The position numbers and the translations under genes are program-made. From Agrocybe praecox (lineage: Eukaryota > Basidiomycota > Agaricomycetes > Agaricales > Agrocybaceae), in NCBI GenBank assembly GCA_964017145.1, contig OZ024841.1, positions 62,001 to 126,000 on the forward strand: DNA of 64,000 nucleotides, in the 5' to 3' direction. The notes below the pieces were generated by a model. The model did no database searches. It had not been told where the DNA came from and worked only from the letters and a program-made list of their open reading frames with translations. Shown in pieces: positions 10,349 to 20,959 of the stretch (positions are counted from its first letter, which is position 1; every line of letters starts with the position of its first letter).

Positions 10349-10918
10349 CTACTGGCGCCAATGGATATCAGAAGTGCCGGAAGGTGGAACAGCGTCACAA
10401 CCCGGCGCCTAATAGCTCTTCCCTGAGGAGCCACACCAATTGAGAACCAGTGAAATGAGCGTTATGAGATCGCATTGTGTACTTTTCTATGTCAAGGGAA
10501 AGAAAGAGTGTGAATATCGAACGTTCTCAGAGTTGGCCAGTCGAGGTTTAGGGGAGGGAAAAGCCGGTCACGTGTTTATTCCGGTACTTGTTCAGCAACC
10601 GGGATTCCTAACAACTTTCCCTCTTTCTTTCGAATTCATACATCCTCCTGCATAATCTTGTTTTCCCGTTAATCGAAGTCTTATCAGGAAGTGGTGCCTA
10701 TCTACGATTTGTTACCCTCGTGTCGTATTGAAAAGAAAAGGACAATAATGTGCTCTCATCACGCTCGTTTCACTACTTACAACTGGTTCTCAATTGGTGT
10801 GGCTCCTCAGGGAAGAGCTACTAGGCGCCGGGTTGTGACGCTGTTCCAACTTCCGGCACTTCTGATGTCCATTGGCGTCAGCAGGTACGTACGCAGATTC
10901 CATTCCGCCACATATACA
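10196..10918 (+). mobile_element. Foldback element FB1, right arm truncated
   Basis: Left arm 10196-10452 and right arm 10786-10918 are inverted copies (for example GGCTCCTCAGGGAAGAGCTA against TAGCTCTTCCCTGAGGAGCC). The right arm stops after ACATATACAC, where the full-length copy at 32483-33310 continues. The core (10453-10785) has no convincing gene; the frame at 10440-10655 occurs identically in other copies. No transposase is present, so it is non-autonomous. Confidence 0.85.
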
Positions 10919-10974
10919 CCAGAAATTCTTGATAGATGAAGAGTAGGACATAATGAAAAGATTCACACGAGCGA

Positions 10975-11050
10975 AATTTTGAAAAATTTCGGCCATCTTT
11001 AAAAGACGTTATAATCCCGAAAATATCGATTTTAGATCTCTTTTGATAAA
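10975..11050 (+). repeat. Left direct repeat flanking the RT pseudogene
   Basis: Shares TTTCGGCCATC(T/C)TTAA and TTTTA(G/T)ATCTCTTTT with 13115-13190 in the same orientation at roughly 75 percent identity by eye. It may be a remnant of terminal repeats of the retroelement between them. Confidence 0.4.
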
Positions 11051-11164
11051 CAGATAACCTCGAAATTCCATCTTCAATGTACTAGTAAATGGACGAAATC
11101 GAGTTTTATTTGCACGCCAAAGTGAGAGCCAAAAGGATGTCCGGGCCTTTCTCAAAAGAGGGGC

Positions 11165-12225
11165 GCATTTGTGTGCACCATTAGACTCTCATCTCGTCGT
11201 CCCAGTCCAACCCCAAGAGCCCGGCGAACTCGACAAGACATGGATCTGTTGCTACCTCTCGAATTCACATGTTGGACAACGAGAAGTTCCATCAAAATGG
11301 TTGGTTGTTCAAGCTACTCCGGGTATGTTGCAAATGCAGCTTGTGGACATCTGGCTGCCAATGCCCAAGGGCATTGACGTGGTACTCATGTACGAGGACG
11401 ACCTCATCCTCTCTTGCTGCCCCGATCCAGACAGCTCGTTCATCGACGGCTCCTTTTGTTATATATATTAAATATGACCTCGCCTCCACAATTTGGTTAA
11501 TCCAATTCAAAGTCCTCGTCACTCCATTGATCCCGACAAAGGTTCTCACCTTATCAGCTCCATTTCTATGTTCATCGGCCTCAAATGGGGCCTCCAGATG
11601 CACACCCTCAAACTGCCAGAGAAAAGCGTTTCAATCTTCCCCAACGTTGCCAATCTTTCCTCATCAATCTCAGTGGCCATGCTCGTTCTCTCAAGGACGT
11701 CGTTAAGCTCTCTCTCTCACACTTCTATTGTCTATCCTCATGAGAGTTCATACAACGCACCTCTATTTGCCCTCGCATGCTTGTTTGCATCATAATTGAG
11801 TCCTCCACCCTCTATTCTCTCCTATATGGCGGTGGATTTCTGTTTCCCATGTCACCTAAGCATTTTCGTTGATGCCAGCGCTTTATTGGGCATCGGCTTC
11901 ACCATCAACTGCAGATGGGCCGCCTTCCAGCTCATTCCTTATAATGTAAAACTGCATCAATTATTATTTGTTGGCTCGAAAACCTCGCTGCTGAGATAGC
12001 CATATACTTCTTGGATCAGATGGGCTTCCAGAACACACATTTTCGAATCCACTTTGATACCCAGGGTACCATAGGCGCCATTGATAAGGGCTATAGCCCT
12101 AACCTTCACGTCGACCTCTCCTTATGTTGTACATTTGCCGTCCTCGCTGCCAACTTCCTTCCGTCGGATATGCTTTACGCTGCGTCATTCGACAACCCCG
12201 CCGACCCTATTTCTTGAGATGTTCC
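11165..12225 (+). pseudogene. Reverse transcriptase / RNase H retroelement relic
   Basis: Frame-broken remains of a polymerase. The RT signature YEDD is at 11391-11402, followed about 170 bases later by MFIGLKWGLQMHTLKLPEK, a conserved block just after the catalytic site in a basidiomycete RT family. An RNase H part follows: FVDASALLGIGF (near 11870), IHFDTQGTIGAIDKG (near 12050, the family's DNQG changed to DTQG) and the terminal NPADPIS (near 12200). At least four frame changes or stops separate these blocks. The NPADPIS-type end of RNase H resembles DIRS-like elements, but no tyrosine recombinase is visible. It is not functional. Confidence 0.8.
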
Positions 12226-13100
12226 AAGTTGCGAAAACTCCAAACTTGACGCTTTCTTCACCCAGCCATCCAAATCACTCTTCAATTTTATTTAACTTTC
12301 CCTCTCTATCCTCTTCTTCCTACCGATTTTCATAAAAATGTCATATTTATTTCATTGTTCATGATACCCGTTTTCTTATGGTATCCGTTCCCCTTCGAAA
12401 TTATGTAGAATAGAAAATGTTTCCCTTACTGAACCCTCCAAGCCTCCATCTCCTTCCTCGTGTTGCTAGTTATCCCCCACTATCTTACTTCCTCCTATAG
12501 AATACTTTCTTCACGTTTATCATAGACTCCACTTCTCGTACACTACATTCCAAGCACAACCTCAAATTTACACCTTCTAAAGTTGTTTCTTTTCCTGGGT
12601 TTTCTGCGAGCTCACGTAAACGCACTCGGCGTTCAACAGAGAATTGAAGCTCCACGACCAGAGAGACAAGAGCCACAACATTCAAGAGGAATGGATTTGG
12701 GACCGATGAGCTCTGAACATTGCCTACGCGATGATCAACGGGATGAACTTCACAACATCTGAGGATAATTTCCGACGGAAAGAGGCTAATCAAAATCAAG
12801 AGATCAAAGCCATCCATCCTGGCGGTTTCAGGTCACCGTAAGTGTTGCGAGCAAGGGGTGGTGTTTGTTGATCGTGGTTAATGCATATTCGTGACTCCCT
12901 TTCCCTCTCTTCCACTTATTTGATTCAGTACATTCCATAGTATCATTCTCACAGATAAGTCACTCGAGCCACACTCGAGCCACGATACACGATCCTTGCC
13001 AAATAGCCAACTCTCGTCGTGGCTCGCGACGCATTGTCACAAAAACCAAAACATTATATTTATTGTATCTGTGATAGAAATGGGCAGAAGTGTAGATAAG
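12226..13100. other. No recognisable gene
   Basis: Pyrimidine-rich after the RT relic. The minus-strand frame 12485-12817 has no recognised homologue. A short duplicated CACTCGAGCCA occurs at 12961-12982. Confidence 0.4.
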
Positions 13101-13114
13101 GCTCGGGAGGATGT

Positions 13115-13190
13115 TCCTAAAAGATTTCGGCCATCCTTAAGAAAAACGCTAAAATACCGAGAACATTGTTTTATATCTCTTTTATTTGTG
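13115..13190 (+). repeat. Right direct repeat flanking the RT pseudogene
   Basis: Partner of 10975-11050 in the same orientation, lying about 900 bases after the end of the RNase H relic. Confidence 0.4.
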
Positions 13191-13226
13191 AACAAATGAG
13201 CACATTCTAACGGGCCCTTGCTTCAT

Positions 13227-13475
13227 AACCCAGCAAATAATGAATTGCATGGGTGATATGCGCACAATCGCTCTCAGTGAGAAGCGTCATCCTAAGGTAT
13301 AAAATACGGGCTCTATGGGACGTATAGTAGGCGATCATAAGTTCTGGTGTCGTGGATCGCCAAGGCAGATAGGGCAATAACATGCTTCATATTAACAAAG
13401 TTCGAGGGGGGTTAGGTCAGGAGCAAGAAGAAAGAAAAATTAAGCTAGAGAATGATAAAATTGATTTGTCGGGAT
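13227..13475 (+). repeat. Direct repeat with 25915-26164
   Basis: About 250 bases nearly identical to 25915-26164, starting CAGCAAATA and ending AAAATTGATTTGTC. Immediately after it, here, is GGGATGGTATGTTCGG, which resembles the foldback end; at 26165 a foldback arm begins. Both copies are therefore joined to the same element family. Confidence 0.85.
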
Positions 13476-13599
13476 GGTATGTTCGGAATATAAAATGGGT
13501 ACTGATGAGGGAAGGGCCAGAAAGACAGAGAGGTGCCATTATTTATTGCGTAAGTGCTCCCGCAGTCATATCTAGATTTAAGGATATTGTAGGGACCTT

Positions 13600-15355
13600 T
13601 TATAATGCAGAAGCAAGTACTCGATTGGGACATTCGATGACATGCGCGAGCCCATATTCGGCTATCCGGGATACCGTGCGACTGTTGGCTAGATCCAGAG
13701 AGGGGGGTGTATGGAAACCCGGACTGTCAAGCTTCGAAACTTGTAGCCAAACATGACCCGGCATTTGTTGCCGAACATTCTTGGCTCTTGGCACATAGAA
13801 ACCAAATGATGCATGTCCATATGGACGCGCATCAAAGCGCATCAGTGTGCGTGCACTTGCCTTTTTTGGACTTTCAACATCGTCCTCAACGTTCCCGCAC
13901 AACGAGATGGATATTCTCCTTTTTAAAAGCAGGGGAAATATGTTCACAACGGAGATGCTATTCCTTTTCAGGAACGATGGGAGGCTGGATACGAAACAGG
14001 GGACTTTCTTTGCTTCATTCAACACGTCCAGTTTGTACAGACTCACGGACAGGCATACATATCAGATTTTCAAGGTAGTGTTGCATGATTTCCCTCTGTC
14101 ATATACATCTCATTCTAATTTGACTTAATCAGGTGCTGGAGGCCTTTTAACCGATCCTCAAATTATGACAAGTCCGTGAGTGGTCCGCTCTAACTGTGTA
14201 TTATGCTATATTAACCAGTATATTGACGTAGTGAGTTATCTGAGCAAGGAGAATTGCAGGATAACTTGTTTGGGGATGGAAATGTCGACTCTGCATTTGA
14301 CAATTTCACTGAGCAACATGAGTGCAATATGTACTGTGAATTTTTGAGCTCCCTAAGTTAAGTGATGATGGAAATAATGATAACGAAGAGCTACAGTGAT
14401 TATTAGATTAACAAGTAGCGTGGATTCCCCTAAATATGTATAGTTCAATTTAGAATCTAGATATGTTAAATGACACCATAACAATATTTAGCGTGCTTTC
14501 TGAACTCGTTTCCGGCGGTATGACATATAATACATGACCTAGTATCATTATATTACCAAGAACTACTGCCAGACAGTTTGTGCGCCTGCAATGTAGTCCA
14601 TCGATTCTGTAAGTGCGATTTCCCATAGTTCAAACTCCGACTGATTGATTTGGACATGCGGCGTGCCTCGCAGTGCCGTGTAGAAAACCTTTTCTTATCA
14701 TTAAATTAAATTTACGAATGAGTGTATATGCATATTATATACTCTACTACACACACCCCTATTTTTTAAAAGTAGAAAATCCATCTCGTTGTGCGGGAAC
14801 GTTGAGGACGATGTTGAAAGACCAAAAAGGCAAGTGCACGCACGCTGATGCGCTTTGATGCGCGTCCATATGGACACGCATCATTTGGTTTCCATGTGCC
14901 AAGAGCCAAGAATGTTCGGCAACGCATGCCGGTCTTGTTTGGCTACACGTTTTGAAGCTTGACAGTCCGGGTTTCTATAGGGGTGGGCCAGGGGCCTGAG
15001 CTTTACAAGATTAGCATTGACGTTTTTGCCAGAAGCGAAGAATTGCACACCTGTGTCGGAAACTAGGTTGTCTTGACGGGATTGGGCTCTGAGATAGATA
15101 GGCAGCCGACCAGAGGTTCACATAGAAGCAAAAGGATGCGAGAAAAGACACCCATTTTTCATGAACGGCTTCGGTTATCCACTCGGAATGGGATATACGG
15201 AGTGGTCGGGATGGGATATTCGGGATGTGTGATGCGACCGGATGAAATAGCGTCAGTTTCGAGGAATGTATGCCTGGTAGAATGGAGTAATCAGTTGTAA
15301 ATGTGGCCGACATGGAATTTGAATGTGTACCTGCTGACTATCTGAGAAAAAGCGT
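13600..15355 (+). repeat. Old, diverged R-block copy split by a TIR element
   Basis: Bases 13640-13709 match the R-block end (GAGCCCATA..., AGAGAGGGG) and 14980-15355 continue it (GGCCTGAGCTTTACAAGATT, then the foldback-like TCGGGATGGGATATTCGGGA). Divergence from the younger copies is clear throughout. The 1270-bp element at 13710-14979 interrupts it. Confidence 0.75.
13710..14979 (+). mobile_element. Non-autonomous element with about 205-bp terminal inverted repeats
   Basis: Left TIR about 13710-13912, right TIR about 14779-14979. Outer ends are TATGGAAACCCGGACTG and, inverted, TATAGAAACCCGGACTG. Flanking GGGGTG at 13704-13709 and 14980-14985 looks like a 6-bp target duplication. The 870-bp interior has no recognised gene. 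Long TIRs fit a MULE-like or foldback element, but the family is not certain. Confidence 0.8.
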
Positions 15356-15503
15356 CACATGGAACCACCCGAAACCTAACTGTCGTCTCCTTGTCCATTT
15401 GTATTGTGCCACTAGTTTCTGCCTCATATGGCACTAGAGTATTGATTGAAGATATACGCTTCCGTTGAATCACGGCAAGCTTTGGTTGGCTGCAGGAGGA
15501 CAA
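15355..15503 (-). pseudogene. Relic of the PD-(D/E)XK-like gene family (third member)
   Basis: Read on the minus strand, MSSCSQPKLAV matches LLMSSQPKLAV at the end of exon 1 of the gene at 29273-30652. It is followed directly by sequence matching its exon 5 (LVPYEAETSGTIQMDKE against LTYEEETSSSMKTDKE), including the last bases of the preceding intron. Exons 2-4 are deleted and the nuclease core is gone. Confidence 0.75.
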
Positions 15504-15725
15504 CTTGTCAGCACGTCAGTGTGTGTACAACTGTTTATTCTTTGACCAAATCCTTTGAGTCGACCGACGGCGTTGTGAAGACCGGCAGTTTGGTTTTGGT
15601 TTTTTTATATAGCGTTAGCCGCTGTACGCTCAAGAGTTTCAGGATTTTGTAAGCGGCCCTTCATTTAACAGAACTTGCATCAGCTGAACAAGTGCCAGTC
15701 TTTTGACCAGCATACCGGCCTCAGC

Positions 15726-16235
15726 ATGGAAGAAGAGATCATAGCTCTCCAGGAAAGTTCGGGTCTAACGTACAAGGACGCGTCATTTGCCCTGTATTTC
15801 GCCGAGTTGGCAAAATTCAATGCAACAGAAAGGAGCATTGGCGCGCTTGAGACGTTGGACAAGGAGATATCACAATCTTTGGATCATCTAAGCCAGTACG
15901 GAATCGTGGCAGGAAAATGCATGGAAAGCAAGGATGATATATATATCGAGAGGCCAAACACATCAGGGCAAATTTCTGCAGTGGGGGAAAGTTCAGGAGC
16001 GACACAAGTAGGTCTTTCCATAGGTAAGCGAGTAGAAAATGTATGGCCATCTTTCTCATAATTTGTAGGCCCTGAAAAGTTGGAAGGAACTAAGCAACAA
16101 GAAAACGAACGAAGAAAGAAAGAGAAGAAAAAAAGAGGTCCTGAAGTGCACGAAGGAGACATTCTTCCAGATAATCAACAACGACGGCGTAAAAAAACAC
16201 CGAAAGCATTGGATGCTGAATTACGCGGGGCATAA
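15726..16235 (+). CDS. Hypothetical 154-aa protein with basic C-terminus
   Basis: Two exons, 15726-16023 and 16069-16235, join in frame across a 45-nt intron (GTAAGC...TTGTAG). Start chosen at MEEEIIALQESSGL; an in-frame start lies 51 bases upstream. The N-terminal half looks helical (ALYFAELAKFNATER, LETLDKEISQSLDHL). The C-terminal part is a lysine/arginine-rich stretch (ENERRKKEKKKRG, QRRRKKTPK) that could be a nuclear localisation or nucleic-acid-binding tail. No family recognised. It lies between a nuclease-family relic and an R-block copy that starts at its stop codon. Confidence 0.55.
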
Positions 16236-17010
16236 ACAGACTCTAACGGTCAAATATATAGCCAGAAATAGAATCTCCAAATATTGCCAATTGAGAAGAA
16301 AAAAACATGAGCTTGATATCGAAAGTTTTGAAATCACTAGACGCAGAGGTCAAGTTCGACGGCACAGACGACGACGCCTGCCGGTCTTTCTGATTTGCAA
16401 GGAATCAAATTCGGGATAAGGCACGCACTTCATGTACGGCTTGGGTTATCTGGTCGCCGATCGGGATGGGGTGTACGGAGTGTTCGGGATGGAATATTCG
16501 GGATGTGTGATGAAACCGGGATGAAGCATGCCTGGAAGAATGGAGTAAATCAGCTGTATATGTGGCGGAATGGAATCTGCGTACGTACCTACTGACGCTA
16601 ATGGACATCAGAAGTGCCGGAAGTTGGAACAGCGTCACAACCCGGCGCATAGTAGCTCTTCCCTGAGGAGCCACACCAATTGAGAACCAGTGAAACGAGC
16701 GTTATGAGAGCACATTATTGTATTTTTCTATGTCAAGGGAAAGAAATAGTGTGAATATCGAACGTTCTCAGAGTTGGCCAGTCGACGTTTAGGAGAGGGT
16801 AAATATAGTCACGTGTTTATCCCTGTACTTGTTCGGCGACCGGCGTTCCTGAATACCTTTCCCTCTTTCTTTCGAATTCGTACACCTCCCGCATAATCTT
16901 GTTGTCCTGTTACTCCAAGTCTTACTTATTAGGAGGTGGTATTTATCTGCAATCTGCTACTCCTGTGTCTTATCGAAAGAACAAATGGACGCTCAAATCG
17001 GTATCTAGAA
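16236..17010 (+). repeat. R-block copy with degenerate foldback element
   Basis: Starts right after the stop of the preceding gene. Matches 10000-10452 closely, including the 28-codon frame at 16307-16393 and the left foldback arm to about 16690. The rest of the foldback is diverged and shares its right side (16870-17010) with 54960-55150 rather than with the complete element. Confidence 0.8.
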
Positions 17011-17319
17011 CGCAATGTACTCTTGAAAATTGTTTCGTGGGCAGCATGCATAATCAACCGAGTAATGGAGTACTAGTGTGTACGCTTATCCTTGTATTCA
17101 GTAGTATAACTACGGTCTGTCGCTTTGCGGTGATGATGCAGGTGGTTACACGTTGTTCAGTCGACCGCAAAGGATCTACGGCCATTCTGGGATAGGGCTT
17201 GTAAAGCTTGGATTGTTTGAGATGTACATCACTATTTCTGGGTGACTGCGCAGGCGCCGATGAACTGCCAGGTCGACCCTCGTAAAGACGCTCCATATAC
17301 GTCCAGAGAGCACAGGCGG
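17011..17319. other. No recognisable gene
   Basis: Short frames only; no repeat identified in this stretch. Confidence 0.4.
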
Positions 17320-17321
17320 TA

Positions 17322-17872
17322 CAGTTGAACCTCTCTTAAGCCATACCTCTCATAACCCATAACCCTTTATAACCCATACTTTTTTCGATCCACCAAGTTG
17401 GCTCGCAGGGTCATGGAGCCCTTAACCCATGAACCTCTCTTACCTCATAGGCCATACCATATTCGGGGGGGAAACCCCATAGGTTTGCATAGAAATTCTT
17501 CCCTATGCCGGTTTACCCGACTGAATTTGGCATAAATTACCTACACAAGGGTCTTACCGTATGCGATCATTTTCAGGGCTCCTTTTTCATAAAATGGTGC
17601 ACATTTTAGGAAGAAAAATCTTACGTTTGCTGCACGTGGACATCTTTTAGCAAGGAAATTGTCACAACGCAGCCAGAAATATGATGAATGATACTAATTG
17701 AAGTATAGGCTACATAATGTTCGTCTATTATGTGTTTTCTTGATACATTTACTCTTTGTTCCTGAAAGAAATTTCGAATCTATTTTTAGCCAACCTCTCC
17801 AAACCCATGACCTCTCATAACCCATACCCTGAGCCTTCCACCGAGGAGTATGGCTTAAGAGGGGTTCAACTG
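17322..17872 (+). mobile_element. Tc1/mariner-type (pogo/Fot1-like) MITE
   Basis: Ends are CAGTTGAACCTCTCTTAAGC on the left and its inverse with one change on the right, flanked by TA at 17320-17321 and 17873-17874. Sub-terminal TCTCATAACCCATA repeats occur in both halves. No transposase frame. TA target duplication and CAGTTGAAC ends fit pogo/Fot1-like elements. Confidence 0.85.
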
Positions 17873-18027
17873 TAGTGACAGGTTAGTGAGGAATCGCCTT
17901 CCGTTTCCGATCAGCACAATTGACATTCGCATGGCCCTCGGGAAGGGAAGTCTTGTCCTATTTACGGACCGGATAGTTTCCACGGCCAGGGTGTGAGCAG
18001 AGTACTATGCGAGTGAGGGCTTTCCTA

Positions 18028-18501
18028 TGGTGCCACACGACTAGTCACCGACTATTTTGTGCAGTGGCCAATTTGGTCGGCGAAAAAATTGAAGTGTTAT
18101 CTTATCTTATCTATCTCAGGAATGAGGATCTTGCTAATGAATTTTTTGACAATAGCTCGGATTAGCTGCGTTTTGCAAAGGAAGCCCAGCTGCGAGTGCA
18201 ATCCTTCAGCTACACTTCTCATCGCCGTGTTTCAACTATGTTCTGGCACACGTTGCAGCGGTGTTTGATTAGATTAGATTAGGTTTACCTTCCATATATG
18301 GGTAGTATTATATAAGCTGGCCAATTTTGGCTTGGTCGGATTTTATAACTCGCTCAGTTTTTATCCTATCGAAATTCTGTTTAGATGATCGATTCATAAT
18401 AACAATTGAAAGCTTTCATCTAAAGGAATAACAATTCCAAGGTTTTTTGGGACCCTTATATTTTTTGCACAAAATAGTCGGTGACTAGTCGTGTGGCACC
18501 A
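18028..18501 (+). mobile_element. TA-flanked MITE (family M2), complete copy
   Basis: 474 bp with inverted ends TGGTGCCACACGACTAGTCA continuing to about 38 bp, flanked by TA at 18026-18027 and 18502-18503. Contains a GATTAGATTAGATTAG tract. The same family forms the nested structure at 47912-48729. Confidence 0.88.
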
Positions 18502-18599
18502 TACGCGCGTCGATAAATACCCAGTCGGTCAACAGTCAATGTGGTTGTGTTTTTTAGACTCTCTGTGGAGTTCCTGTTGTCTGCTTGCGGTGATCAAAA

Positions 18600-19060
18600 G
18601 AGAGACAGCGGTTATCTGGGTTTGCCGGCGATTTCAGGGTCATCAGCGGGATGTTAGCATCTCACCACAATACAGATCTGGGACCTATAACGTATTCACT
18701 CGAATTTCATCAGAAACAATGCAGACACATCGGTGATTCCGGTATAAAAAAGACGTTTCTATACATATGCTCCAGGGTAGAACTTGTCATCGAGCATAAT
18801 TTTTTATTTAGTATGTAGTACATTATGTAAAGCGGTTTTTTATGTCGTTCTTCAGATAAAATGGAAATTTATTTTCTAGGACGTTTTTCATTTTAAATAT
18901 AAAGTTCATTTTTATCATAATTTTTATTTCAAATGGTCAAGAACCTGGAGCATATGTATAGAAACGTCTTTTTTATACCGGAACCACCGATGTGAGAAAG
19001 TAGATCTCGAAGTAATATTTTATAGTACAACAAAAAGAAGAAGCATGAATGAAGCGGAGA
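18600..19060 (-). repeat. Diverged inverted relic of the 30.7-31.7 kb repeat, split by a MITE
   Basis: 18620-18725 and 18995-19060 together match 30925-31095 on the other strand (for example GCCGGCGATTTCAGGGTCAT, and TCGAAGTAATATTTTATAGT against CGCGAAGTAATATTTCATAG). The MITE at 18726-18994 interrupts the match. Confidence 0.75.
18726..18994 (+). mobile_element. Short MITE with 51-bp TIRs
   Basis: Inverted ends CACATCGGTG...CTCCAGG (18726-18776) and 18944-18994 differ at about one base. AGA on both sides may be a 3-bp target duplication; comparison with the unfilled site near 30.98 kb supports a clean insertion. The interior is AT-rich and non-coding. Confidence 0.8.
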
Positions 19061-19140
19061 TTACGAGTCTTGTACGTAAGTAAAACCGAGTCCTTTTAAT
19101 CGAGAACTTTCTGCGACTTTTTCTGACCCTTGTCGACCCC

Positions 19141-19275
19141 CAGTGGTTAACAAATTCACTTTTACAAATTCACTTGGCCTTACAAAATTCACTTGGATTC
19201 ACTTTTGGCAGGGACAAGTGAATTTGTCGAGAATTTGTCAAAGTCAAGTGAAGTCAAGTAAATTTAGCAGTGATC
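19141..19275. repeat. Small palindrome-rich repeat (AAATTCACTTG motifs)
   Basis: Four direct copies of AAATTCACTT or close variants and inverted AAGTGAATTTG copies within 135 bases, with CAGTG-like ends. It resembles a decayed MITE. Confidence 0.45.
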
Positions 19276-20194
19276 GCCATATAACTGCTTGTGCGATGTT
19301 CAGGAGACGGTAGACGCGCATCAATATGGCTGCATAGCCACTGCCAAGTCATCATTAAGGAACTGTTCATGCGCGCTTCCTCGAAACTTGAAAGAATCCA
19401 CGAGCAATCCATGAGCGCTACTCGGTGCAGGACTTTGGCATAGTCAGATGTTGTACTCAGCTACTAACCTGTAAACCCACCGCCCAACCTATTCTATGTC
19501 TATTCTTTCTTCCTGATCTTTTTCTCCTTTATAGACTGCAACAACAACGACGGTGTGACGGCGACGGGAGTATGCGACGATGCAACAACGATAGTGTACA
19601 CAATAATGGGTGTACGAGGACGACAATTGGTATATACGACGACCACGACGGGCCGCTAGTTGGTCATTGGGAGAAGATGGATACGATGGGGTTGACGCTG
19701 GAGTGGTGACGACATGATTATTATATTCGGTGAGTCGCGTCGTACGCGACGTTATATTTACTCGCACTTCGTAGGTGCGCGTACGCAGCAGCTGCCAACG
19801 ACCTTCGCGTTTTTGTCATCGCATACGATGCCGCCGGAGTCGAATGACTCGTCTTCGAGATTTTCGACTCCAACGAAGGTACCACGGTCGAGGTGTTTTT
19901 TGCAGTAGTATGGAGGGATATGCGCGGGAGGGCTACGCGCGTCGAGGAATGATGGTACGTATTCGCGCGCTGTCATTCAAAAATTATCAAGCACTTACTT
20001 TCCTTTCACGTACTTAGATGTGATCGTTATTACATATATACATATATTGTTTTTTTTTGTTAATGTTATTCTTGTTTTTCTTGTCGCACATCTCTGAAAA
20101 AACAAACATATCCGTGTCTATTTTTATTTAAGTACACGGGCGCGCGATATAGTAGACTACTAAGAAAATACAAAAAAATGATATTAAAGTCCCG
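19276..20194. other. No recognisable gene
   Basis: Includes a CGACGACGG-rich patch (19545-19660). Frames at 19425-19709 and 19775-20017 look like by-products of base composition. Confidence 0.4.
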
Positions 20195-20945
20195 TACTAC
20201 CACGCGTAGCGGCGGGGCAAGGGGAAAGTGACGCGCTGTAGGGAAAGTTTTGGCTTGGTTTTGGCATTTGTCAAGTACTTGACAAAAACGAATTATTTTT
20301 CTGAGAGAGTTCCACATAAAGTCTCTAAGATGTCCTAGGAATATATAACTGTTTGGAAAATAGAAAATATGTTGTACAAATCTCTTCAAAATCTTTGTAC
20401 AACGCATCACAACCCGCAGCAATGCCGCGTCACTGCCACGGCAGCCAAACAAATACAATCTCAGGCGCGTCAATAACCTCTCATGGCCACTCTATCCTTT
20501 TTTAACACAGCAAGGCATCTCTTTGCATAAGATATATATCTTATTATACTCCTTTTATGACTCATCGACTTGGTTCTATTCTGAACACAATGTAAACACT
20601 AGCATTCTTTAGTCCCGACCGCCGTCGAGGCTAACTTGCTACTTTACAAGGACCAAATTGGAAGAAAGTGGATAAAGACGGCACTGACGACAGGTCGGAA
20701 AACTTCAACTCACACGCAACATAATGTACCTATTACAAGTTCGACTTGTGTCTTTTTTGGGGTTATTGCATACATTGTTAAAATATACATATAAAAGAAC
20801 TGATAGTGTGATAAAGCTACGTGGAGAAGGTAAGCGGACATGTTTGTTTTTTGTCGTATAGCGCGGCAATGACACGGCAACGATTTTCTCTACAGCGCGT
20901 CACGCCGCATCAAAAGTACCCTGCCCGCGTAGCGGTGGCCCTCCA
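20195..20945. repeat. Possible degenerate TIR element
   Basis: GTGACGCGCTGTAGGGAAA at 20230-20248 has an inverted partner near 20889-20903 (TTTCTCTACAGCGCGTCAC), each followed outward by CGCGTAGCGG-like sequence. The arms are imperfect and no target duplication is evident. Confidence 0.4.
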
Positions 20946-20959
20946 AAACAAGTAACTTT

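Noticed and set aside
10155..10412. 85-codon frame MQGIKFGIRHALHV..., present five times
   Set aside because: Lies within the foldback arm and its reverse strand is equally open; explained by repeat copies with no protein features.
18270..18290. GATTAGATTAGATTAG as a telomere-like tract
   Set aside because: Only three units, inside a MITE, and inverted in the nested copy; not a telomere.
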